Below, one piece after another: positions 6,208 through 11,678 of a DNA stretch of 20,319 nt. The first letter of the stretch is position 1. Every line of letters begins with the position of its first letter. Origin of the DNA: a virus. The stretch spans positions 1 to 20,319 of the IMG/VR virus record IMGVR_UViG_3300031857_001736, one strand, 5' to 3'. Below the pieces are notes generated by a model, which made no database searches, was not told where the DNA came from, and worked only from the letters and a program-made list of their open reading frames with translations. Position numbers and translations under genes: made by a program.

Positions 6208-6426
6208 ATGACTACGATGGCAACCTCAATTTACGACTTCAACGAGACGGACTTCAAGCTGTTCGCTACGCGGTCGGGTGATCGGTGGACCTTTACCATC
6301 CCGGCAGAAGAATTACAGAACATGGACTCATTGATTCCAGACTATGTTCTGACCGTTAAGAATGAGATCTTCGCCCCGGGTGGAGAGTCCATGTATGGAA
6401 AGCTGATGAAGAAGAAGGAGAAGTAA
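6208..6426 (+). CDS. small phage protein of unknown function
   Basis: The 72-residue product is preceded by AGGAGAAACCC at good spacing. It begins TTMATSIYDFNETDFKLF, continues with a short beta segment (DRWTFTIPAEEL) and ends basic (GKLMKKKEK). No known motif. It lies one base ahead of the MazG-like gene and is probably co-transcribed with it. Confidence 0.6.
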   Translation: MTTMATSIYDFNETDFKLFATRSGDRWTFTIPAEELQNMDSLIPDYVLTVKNEIFAPGGESMYGKLMKKKEK

Positions 6427-6427
6427 C

Positions 6428-6793
6428 ATGAGTGTGTTTGATGATCAGGCGAAATTCATGACTGCTTGCGGGCAGACCGTGAATGAGAACAACCCAGATC
6501 AATTTGAACTCTACCTGAACTTGATTCGGGAAGAAGCCACCGAATTGTTTGACGCGGTTGGGACAAACAGGAAGTCGGAGATGTTCGATGCCCTGCTGGA
6601 TATTATCGTTGTCTGTATTGGGGCGGGATTGTCTGCTGGCTTCCCCATGCAAAAGGGCTGGGACGAAGTGATCCGGTCCAACATGGATAAGGTTGATCCA
6701 GAAACCGGATATGTGCGTAGGCGCTCCGATGGAAAAATCTTAAAACCTGAAAATTGGACGCCACCAAGGCTTGCACAAATGCTGGAAGAATGA
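6428..6793 (+). CDS. MazG-like all-alpha NTP pyrophosphatase
   Basis: The 121-residue protein shows the E-E-x-x-E (Glu35, 36, 39) and E-x-x-D (Glu51, Asp54) metal-binding motifs of the MazG/PRA-PH/dUTPase-alpha fold (REEATELFDA, then KSEMFDALLDII). It has the usual phage C-terminal ending: a helix NMDKVD, then RRRSDGKILKPENWTPP. Family members hydrolyse (d)NTPs to monophosphates and pyrophosphate. In phages they are proposed to sanitise nucleotide pools or to lower alarmone signals. The start follows GGAGAAGTAAC. Confidence 0.85.
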   Translation: MSVFDDQAKFMTACGQTVNENNPDQFELYLNLIREEATELFDAVGTNRKSEMFDALLDIIVVCIGAGLSAGFPMQKGWDEVIRSNMDKVDPETGYVRRRSDGKILKPENWTPPRLAQMLEE

Positions 6794-6821
6794 TAAAGAT
6801 ACCACAGAAAGGAGAACCTAA

Positions 6822-7553
6822 GTGAAACCAGAAACCATCAAAGCGATCATTGAAACGCGCACCAAGGTAGGGAATCTTGGTAAGGCGGCTTTCAATCCGC
6901 ATGGCCGCTACAAGTATGTGTCCATTGATACCTACTATGAAAAGGTATCTGCTGCTGCGGCGGCTAACGGGCTGGCATGGGTCGCCACTGAGCGCAGTTT
7001 TGAACTGCTCCCAGACATCTTCAAGGCCCCAACCGTCCGCATAACCTATTCCGTGACGTTGATGCACTCTGGCGGGGAAGTCATCCCAGACTTTTCCGTT
7101 GTGACCATCGTGCATCCCGTACAGGGGGCGCAGACGGTTGGTTCTGCCATGTCCTATCTGGACAAGGTGTTCATGCGTCAGTTGTTCTCTGTCGCCACCG
7201 GAGAGGCCGGGGCGGACGCAGATGAGACCGATCCCGCAGACGTTATGCTTCGCCCCTCAAAGCCAAGCCCTGCTCCGAAGGAAGTTGCTGCCCCCGAGGT
7301 AGATGCTCCAGAAAAGTTTCCGATGGAAGCGGGCCTGAAACAATCAGAGGATTCATTCGTCAAATTTACTACTAACGCAATCACAGACGATGAGTTGGTA
7401 GATTTTTGGCAAGAAAACATCAAGGCGATAGATCTCCTCAAGACATCAGCGCCTGATCGGTACAAGCGAGTGCTGGCAGCATTCACAGAGCGCAGGGCGC
7501 AGCTTAAAAAAATCGCAGAGCGCAATGCTCAGATCAAAAAGGAAAATGTGTAA
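6822..7553 (+). CDS. ERF-family single-strand annealing protein
   Basis: The start is GTG 6822, behind AAAGGAG. Residues 1-130 carry the ERF layout: an N-terminal helix, F-N-P-H-G-R-Y-K-Y-V-S (24-34), GLAWVA, a beta region, and the signature QGAQTVGSAMSYLDKVFMRQ (101-120) leading into LFSVATGE with an acidic ADADE. ERF proteins anneal complementary single strands in phage recombination, typically with an exonuclease. A linker rich in Pro and Ala (about 135-165) and a helical C-terminal domain (about 166-243) follow. The nuclease at 31 may be its partner and the small protein at 7553 a single-strand binding partner. Confidence 0.85.
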   Translation: MKPETIKAIIETRTKVGNLGKAAFNPHGRYKYVSIDTYYEKVSAAAAANGLAWVATERSFELLPDIFKAPTVRITYSVTLMHSGGEVIPDFSVVTIVHPVQGAQTVGSAMSYLDKVFMRQLFSVATGEAGADADETDPADVMLRPSKPSPAPKEVAAPEVDAPEKFPMEAGLKQSEDSFVKFTTNAITDDELVDFWQENIKAIDLLKTSAPDRYKRVLAAFTERRAQLKKIAERNAQIKKENV

Positions 7554-7840
7554 TGGAAAAGAAGAAGTATTACGGCGGGACGTTGAACATCAACCGCGCC
7601 AAGACCAACGAGAAGGCTCCTGACCTGAAGGGCGATATGGAGTTATCTCCTGAGCAGTTCCAGGCGCTTGTCGAGTTGGCTGAGGCTGGCAAGCCCATCT
7701 CTCTTTGGGTGTCTGCCTGGGTCCGCAATGGCCGCGATGGCAAGTTCTATTCCTTGGCCTTCGATCCGCGTAAGCCAAAGGGCGGCGGCGAATACAAGAA
7801 GCGGTCCAACGACGATCTTGATGATCTGATCCCGTTCTAA
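7553..7840 (+). CDS. small protein with SSB-like acidic tip, putative ssDNA-binding protein
   Basis: The ATG overlaps the ERF stop (TAATG). The 95-residue protein has a basic start (EKKKYYGGTLNINRAK), a beta region with WVSAWVRNGRDGKFYSLAF (51-70) and a C-terminus DDLDDLIPF. This closely matches the acidic tip of bacterial and phage SSB proteins (D-D-x-I-P-F), the docking site for partner proteins. The body is too short for a normal SSB OB-fold of about 110 residues but could be a reduced OB-fold. The tip and the place beside ERF argue for a role in recombination. No direct family match is claimed. Confidence 0.6.
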   Translation: MEKKKYYGGTLNINRAKTNEKAPDLKGDMELSPEQFQALVELAEAGKPISLWVSAWVRNGRDGKFYSLAFDPRKPKGGGEYKKRSNDDLDDLIPF

Positions 7841-8343
7841 TGTTGGTTCGGCTCTCCCCCGGTGAAGTTAAGCTGGCCTGCCTACACGCAGCCGAAAGGT
7901 ATGCGAGTGCAGTTAGCCGGGGGGCGAAGCCGAAAGAAAACATTGACCAGCCAGAAGATAGGTCTGCCACAGACTTCATCTCCTGTATGGCAGAGTTGGC
8001 CGCAGCTAAGGGACTCAACCTGTATTGGTCGGGGGTAGCCGGGATCGGCTCCAACGATGTTGGTCCTTATGAGGTGCGGTCAACGCATCATCAAAATGGT
8101 AAGTTGGTGATTTACGAAAAAGACAGAAATGATCAAGACATAGTGCTTGTCATTTGCAACCCGCCAGAGTTTAATGTAGTTGGGTATATCAATGCGAAAG
8201 AAGGCAAAAAAGACTCCTATAAATACACAAGTCCAAGAGGATGGTGTTGGATGGTTCCCCAAGACAGGCTCCAAAGGTTCGAGAATAAAATCGAACAAGC
8301 ACCTCCAATGGATCCGTATGAAAGGCTGTTTGATTTGCGGTAG
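7840..8343 (+). CDS. putative PD-(D/E)XK-like phage protein
   Basis: The start overlaps the upstream stop (TAATG). The 167-residue protein follows the order seen in small nuclease-fold phage proteins: a helix with Glu52 (CMAELAAAKGLN), Asp73 in SNDVGPYEVRST, a strand ending in Glu78-x-Arg80, then paired strands (LVIYEKDRND, IVLVICNPPEFNVVGYINAKEGKK) and a Trp-rich end (RGWCWMVP). The catalytic Lys of D-(E)xK is replaced by Arg80, so activity is uncertain. It might be a nuclease or an inactive binding version. Position among recombination genes fits either. Confidence 0.55.
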   Translation: MLVRLSPGEVKLACLHAAERYASAVSRGAKPKENIDQPEDRSATDFISCMAELAAAKGLNLYWSGVAGIGSNDVGPYEVRSTHHQNGKLVIYEKDRNDQDIVLVICNPPEFNVVGYINAKEGKKDSYKYTSPRGWCWMVPQDRLQRFENKIEQAPPMDPYERLFDLR

Positions 8344-8536
8344 GTTCTCCCAGGCTCATCACCTAATGTTCGCGGAACCTTCCGCGATGGGGATGAAGTC
8401 TGGAGATAATTGGGCAGTGCCTCTGTGTGCTGACCATCATACCGAGTTGCATAGTTATGGGGACGAAAAGACATGGTGGGATTTGCAGGGAGTGGACCCG
8501 ATCAAATGGTGCGAGCAGTTCGGGCAAGAGGAATAA
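8192..8536 (+). CDS. HNH/DUF968-like endonuclease
   Basis: The 114-residue protein contains IKSNKHLQWIRMKGCLICG (Cys46, Cys49), AHH (His56, 57), GDNWAVPLCADHHTELH (Cys79, His82, 83, 87) and WWDLQGVDP. This is the usual order of the DUF968/recombination-associated HNH proteins of phages: zinc-binding Cys pairs and a beta-beta-alpha His metal finger. Its N-terminal half overlaps the upstream gene out of frame by about 150 bp. The conserved HLQWIR-x4-C segment lies in the overlap, so the overlap is real. ATG 8192 is my start choice; no clear ribosome-binding site is visible. Confidence 0.7.
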   Translation: MRKKAKKTPINTQVQEDGVGWFPKTGSKGSRIKSNKHLQWIRMKGCLICGRFSQAHHLMFAEPSAMGMKSGDNWAVPLCADHHTELHSYGDEKTWWDLQGVDPIKWCEQFGQEE

Positions 8537-8751
8537 ACCCTAACTACCCAGGGCTTATTCACAGAGAATTTGACTTACTGCCCCGAGGGAACGGGGCGGA
8601 ATGGAAGGTCGGAGATGAGGTCGGTCTGAATGGAGGAGTTTGGTCTGAGCGTAATGACGCTCAGGTCTATGCAGTAATCACGGAGATAGTAGATGTTTCA
8701 GATCGAGAAGAATGTTCCCGTCCCCAGGACTTACCTGGGCAGGAAGTCTAA
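8473..8751 (+). CDS. small protein of unknown function, possibly ASCH-like
   Basis: This frame covers about 155 bp not used by its neighbours and overlaps both (64 bp and 59 bp). ATG 8473 or GTG 8509 could start it. The central part, REFDLLPRGNGAEWKVGDEV followed by AVITEIVDV, has the feel of an ASCH or other small RNA-binding beta-barrel ('F...FxVGDxV.L...I.EI'), but the match is loose. The C-terminal 20 residues are read inside the next gene and may be unconstrained. Confidence 0.45.
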   Translation: MVGFAGSGPDQMVRAVRARGINPNYPGLIHREFDLLPRGNGAEWKVGDEVGLNGGVWSERNDAQVYAVITEIVDVSDREECSRPQDLPGQEV

Positions 8752-8923
8752 GAAGCGCGAAGGTATGATTGCCACCATGCACGCTATGGATGTGGGTGAC
8801 AGCTTCCGCGTTGAATACAAGCTGGCCTCGATGCGTAACTTCATTCGCAACAGCAAGATCGAAGGTCAGTTTCGTGCGGCGCAAGACGGTGAGAACACCG
8901 TCCGCGTTTGGAAAGTCGGCTAA
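8693..8923 (+). CDS. small phage protein of unknown function ('MxVGDSF' type)
   Basis: ATG 8693 follows GGAGATAGTAG. The 76-residue product has the layout of widespread short phage proteins: 'IEKNVPVP...GRKSKK...MDVGDSFRVEY', a helix with NFIRNSKIEG, and an end 'FRAAQDGENTVRVWKVG'. These are thought to be small beta proteins; the function is not known. The next 45 bp contain a strong hairpin. Confidence 0.65.
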   Translation: MFQIEKNVPVPRTYLGRKSKKREGMIATMHAMDVGDSFRVEYKLASMRNFIRNSKIEGQFRAAQDGENTVRVWKVG

Positions 8924-8927
8924 TCAA

Positions 8928-8947
8928 GTGGGGGCGCAAGCCCCCAC
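8928..8947 (+). terminator. perfect 8-bp GC-rich hairpin with GCAA tetraloop, between genes
   Basis: GTGGGGGC (8928-8935) pairs fully with GCCCCCAC (8940-8947) around a GCAA loop, a very stable GNRA-capped stem. No T-run follows on either strand, so it is not a standard intrinsic terminator. It may attenuate transcription, protect the 3' end of the upstream message, or form a 5' structure for the IS110-like gene whose ribosome-binding site (GAGGGGAATAAAC) lies 9 bp downstream. Confidence 0.6.
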
Positions 8948-8968
8948 ACCAACCAGAGGGGAATAAAC

Positions 8969-9790
8969 ATGAGTGACCTAGACCTAACACCCGTCATTCG
9001 TTTGACGAAAGACCTGAAGAACGCATCGAGAACATTGTCTGATGACGAGGCTCGCTTCCTTGTTGATGCGTATTACGCAATGCAGGATGACCGCATTCGT
9101 GCTGCCCACCAACACAGAAGCCTGACCGAATCGGGCGAACCCGCCGATGTCATGACATGGCTCCTCGACCAGCGGGAGATCCTTGAGAAGCAAGTCGCCC
9201 GCGCCCTGGACGCTTATAGTGGCAGTAACCAAGTCGGCGCTTGGATGCGCTCTATCGTGGGGATTGGGCCTGTCATATCGGCTGGGATGCTGGCGCACAT
9301 TGATATTACCAAGGCACCCACCGTGGGCCATATCTGGCGCTATGCTGGCCTCGATCCCACCCAGACCTGGGATAAGGGGCAGAAGCGGCCCTGGAACGCC
9401 CGCCTCAAGACGCTCTGCTGGAAGATCGGGGAGTCCTTCGTGAAGGTGTCGGGCAACGAGAACGACATCTATGGGAAGGTCTATAAGGAACGCAAAGAGA
9501 TCGAGATTGCCCGCAACGAGGCCCTTGAGTTCTCCGAGCAGGCGAAGAGCATCCTTGAGCGCAAGAAGTTTGGGGCAGATACCCAAGCCAAGAAGTTCTA
9601 TGAGGCCGGCAAACTTCCTCCTGCCCACATCCACGCCAGGGCAAAGAGATACGCCGTGAAGCTGTTTATCTCACACCTTCACCATGTCTGGTGGGAAATC
9701 TCCACGGGCGAAAAGCCTGTAAAGCCGTATGTCCTTACCCACATGGACCACGCCCATTATATCGCGCCGCCTAATTGGCCGATGAAGTAA
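8969..9790 (+). CDS. IS110-family transposase C-terminal-like protein (Tnp20/HhH), lacking the DEDD domain
   Basis: The 273-residue protein matches only the C-terminal part of IS110/IS116/IS902 transposases: a helix-hairpin-helix segment SIVGIGPVISAGMLAHI (95-111), HIWRYAGLDP (121-130), and a region NARLKTLCWKIGESFVKV (143-160). In the last, Ser156 aligns by eye with the conserved Ser of the 'LRxLLxxGARS' segment; in IS110 enzymes this domain carries a catalytic serine. The N-terminal 90 residues are helical and show no RuvC/DEDD motifs. An extra helix-rich insertion (170-225) and HARAKRYAVKLFISHLHHVWW follow. Phage proteins of this sort are usually annotated as transposases, but this is not an intact IS element. 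Its stop codon lies inside the first unit of the adjoining repeat array. Confidence 0.75.
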   Translation: MSDLDLTPVIRLTKDLKNASRTLSDDEARFLVDAYYAMQDDRIRAAHQHRSLTESGEPADVMTWLLDQREILEKQVARALDAYSGSNQVGAWMRSIVGIGPVISAGMLAHIDITKAPTVGHIWRYAGLDPTQTWDKGQKRPWNARLKTLCWKIGESFVKVSGNENDIYGKVYKERKEIEIARNEALEFSEQAKSILERKKFGADTQAKKFYEAGKLPPAHIHARAKRYAVKLFISHLHHVWWEISTGEKPVKPYVLTHMDHAHYIAPPNWPMK

Positions 9791-10571
9791 TCCGTCAATG
9801 TCGAGAGTCCCAAAAAGGCAGAGAGATCCATTGCGGATAAGAGTGCCATCTGTGCGGAGAGATCCATTTTGAGTGAAAGCATCAGATCCGACGAGAGAAC
9901 CAGAGCAAGCGAAAGCTACAAGCTACTTGAGTGAACCAGAACCGCAGGGAGTGCCATTGTGCTGAAGTGAATCATTAAATGCGAGAGTTCCATGATTTGA
10001 GAATGAATCAGATCACGCTAGAGTTCCATGACGCGAAAGTGAATCACGCTGGAAGAGGGTTCCATGACTCGCGAGTGAACCATGCCCGGAGACGGTAACA
10101 CGCCCCGCTAAGTGAGACATCCAGCCAGACAGTAACGAGAAAGAAGATCGAACCATTGTCGAAGAGAGTTCCATCGGTGGTTGAGTGAACCAGAACCGAG
10201 GAGAGTTCCATCCCTGGAAAGTGAACCATGTCGTCAGATAGTTTCTAATCGGCTGAGTGAACCATCGTAGTCGAGAGTGCCAACGTCGAGAAGTGAACCA
10301 TTCGGATGGAAAGTGCCATCGAGAAGGAGTGAACCATCGAAATGGAGAATGCCATAAAGCGGGAGTGAATCACTAGGTTTAATAGTTCCATCAGCCGAGA
10401 ATGAACCATGCACAATGAAAGCTACACGCAAGATGAGTGATCCATAACCTTTGAGGGTTCCACAGTGAGGAAGAGAATCATGTCAAGAGAGAGTGCCATC
10501 ATTTTTGAGTGAACCACATCGAGAGAGAGTTCCATGCTCATAGAGTGATCCACCACAGAAGAGAGTGCCAT
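9786..10571. repeat. 44-unit alternating 18-bp-period array (36 bp A/B super-repeat), non-coding
   Basis: A 10 bp motif recurs every 18 bp from 9786 to 10571. Examples are 9840, 9858, 10020, 10038, 10056, 10074, 10256, 10274, 10292, 10526, 10544 and 10562. Only two 1-bp insertions break the phase (between the units at 10092 and 10111, and those at 10165 and 10184). Version A (AGTGAACCAT and variants) and version B (AGAGTTCCAT or AGAGTGCCAT and variants) alternate without exception from 9930 to 10562; the first units are more degenerate but keep the phase. The base before the motif is G in about three quarters of units. The 7-8 bp between motifs differ in every unit. Most constant are motif positions 1 (A), 4 (G), 8 (C) and 9 (A). 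The array overlaps the stop of the upstream gene and ends 19 bp before the next ATG. No plus-strand frame is open. Confidence 0.95.
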
Positions 10572-10590
10572 TGAAGACGAGGCAAGGAAG

Positions 10591-10926
10591 ATGACAGGAA
10601 AACCTTTCTTAACAGACGAAGAAATCAAAGAAAGAATCTCTTTCATTAAAGACAAGAAAGAGGAGGGGAAAACATGGGCAACCATAGGAGAGGAGTTGGG
10701 AGTAAAGGGGTGGAATGTTGAAAGCTTCTGGCGGCGCCATGCCAAAGAAGAGAAGGTTCGCTACGCCCTAATCACAAAGAACAACGAAAGATCCAGACCA
10801 AAGCCGGTCATTGTGTTCCAAGAAAGGAATTGCATGACTTGCCGAAAGCCATTCAAGTCCGAAGGTTCGCACAACAGAATGTGCAGCCCATGCAAGCTTG
10901 AATCACATTCAACCATGGGGATATGA
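10591..10926 (+). CDS. HTH plus zinc-ribbon DNA-binding protein
   Basis: The 111-residue protein has an HTH segment at about 28-52 (TWATIGEELGVKGWNVESFWRR), a basic linker, and a C-terminal zinc-ribbon-like motif NCMTCRKPFKSEGSHNRMCSPC (Cys81, 84, 98, 101). It recalls the 'CxxCxRxFxSxGxHxRxCxxC' modules of alphaproteobacterial and phage regulators. AAGGAAG directly before the ATG serves as ribosome-binding site. It starts 19 bp after the last array unit, so it is the natural candidate for a protein that binds the array or is controlled by it. That link is inference. Confidence 0.7.
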   Translation: MTGKPFLTDEEIKERISFIKDKKEEGKTWATIGEELGVKGWNVESFWRRHAKEEKVRYALITKNNERSRPKPVIVFQERNCMTCRKPFKSEGSHNRMCSPCKLESHSTMGI

Positions 10927-10927
10927 A

Positions 10928-11359
10928 ATGTCAGAACCCAAACAACCATGGCTAAAATTCGAGGCAATCAAAACCTCGATGCGTCAGGATGGAAAGGGAA
11001 CCTATATCGTTCTCACAATCCATCCAAACGAAACTCCCCTAGACCTATTGGGCGCCAGACCCGGCACCCGATACATGGTCGGAATGCTGCCCCTCGATGA
11101 TCATGACCAGCCAATCAAAGGCAAGGACATGGAGGAAGGGGAGAGGGCGGTTCAATCCGCTGGTATGCTTTGCCGGAATATGAAGTTCCAGAAATGGCTT
11201 CAAGAAAAAGGCTTTGCATTCGACCTTAGCGAAGACGCCGCCGCCGAGGCAGTAAAGGAAATCTGCAATGTCGAAAGCAGATCTGAATTGAAAGACAACC
11301 GAGCAGCCAGAAAGCTGTTCCTTGAATTGAGAGAGAGGTTTGAAAATGAAAGCCGGTGA
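10928..11359 (+). CDS. conserved phage protein of unknown function
   Basis: ATG 10928 lies just after the upstream stop with GGGGATATGAA before it; I prefer it to an in-frame ATG at 10898 inside the preceding gene. The 143-residue protein has an N-terminal beta domain (FEAIKTSMRQDGKGTYIVLTIHP, then GTRYMVGMLPL) and a helical C-terminal part with ERAVQSAGMLCRNMKFQKWL and a segment CNVESRSELKDN. The order 'K...L.V.P.....GTR......A..LC.d..F..fL....C.v.SR.EL' is familiar from phage early regions, with no assigned role. Confidence 0.65.
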   Translation: MSEPKQPWLKFEAIKTSMRQDGKGTYIVLTIHPNETPLDLLGARPGTRYMVGMLPLDDHDQPIKGKDMEEGERAVQSAGMLCRNMKFQKWLQEKGFAFDLSEDAAAEAVKEICNVESRSELKDNRAARKLFLELRERFENESR

Positions 11360-11672
11360 AATGCTAGGCCATGCTGCCACCCTGGTATCGGGGCAGAGGG
11401 CTATTGACTATGGCGACAAGACCATCAACCACGAACGCATCGCAAGCCTGTGGAATTTCTGGCTTCAGGAAACCCGCAAGGGTGAAAACTTCCTGTCTGA
11501 AAGCCCAGACCTCAAGGCATACGATGTTGCCATGATGATGCTGCTTCTGAAGGTCGCCCGCCTTATGCACTCCCCAGGACACCGCGATAGCCATGTTGAT
11601 ATTGCTGGCTACGCGGCAATCCTAGAAGAGATCAATAGTCCGCAATTTGTCGAGTCAACGAAGCCTTTTTAG
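11346..11672 (+). CDS. DUF6378-like phage protein
   Basis: From ATG 11346 (behind AGAGAGG) the product has 108 residues and overlaps the upstream gene. It shows RAIDYGDKTINHERIASLWNF, DVAMMMLLLKVARL and HRDSHVDIAGYAAIL, the core pattern of the helical DUF6378 family found in many phages ('YGD...NH.RIA.LW', 'D.A.MM.LLKiAR', 'D..vDiaGYaa'). The pattern suggests an all-alpha metal-binding enzyme related to NTP pyrophosphatases, but the activity is not known. The stop overlaps the stop of the minus-strand giant gene by three bases. Confidence 0.75.
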   Translation: MKAGEMLGHAATLVSGQRAIDYGDKTINHERIASLWNFWLQETRKGENFLSESPDLKAYDVAMMMLLLKVARLMHSPGHRDSHVDIAGYAAILEEINSPQFVESTKPF

Positions 11673-11678
11673 AAGGCT
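11662..11678. terminator. weak hairpin at the convergent gene ends
   Basis: AGCCTT (11662-11667) pairs with AAGGCT (11673-11678) around TTTAG, exactly where the plus- and minus-strand operons meet. The stem is only 6 bp and no T-run lies outside it, so bidirectional termination is possible but weakly supported. Confidence 0.35.

Noticed and set aside
9786-10571. CRISPR array
   Set aside because: The repeated part is 10-11 bp and spacers are 7-8 bp, far below CRISPR sizes, and two repeat types alternate. No cas genes except a generic Cas4-like nuclease far away.
9786-10571. Plus-strand repeat protein (frame AGT GAA CCA, S-E-P-xxx-R-V-P-xxx)
   Set aside because: About ten in-frame stops, more than expected by chance, and changes at motif position 3 are not conservative in this frame.
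8969-10590. Intact IS110-type insertion sequence
   Set aside because: The DEDD RuvC-like half is missing, no element ends or target-site features are visible, and the gene sits in normal phage spacing behind its own ribosome-binding site.
10044-10745. Three minus-strand open frames inside and just beyond the array
   Set aside because: They are pieces of the repeat pattern read between chance stops and in two different frames. No ribosome-binding site or conserved non-repeat domain is seen. I report the coding pattern as a finding, not as genes.
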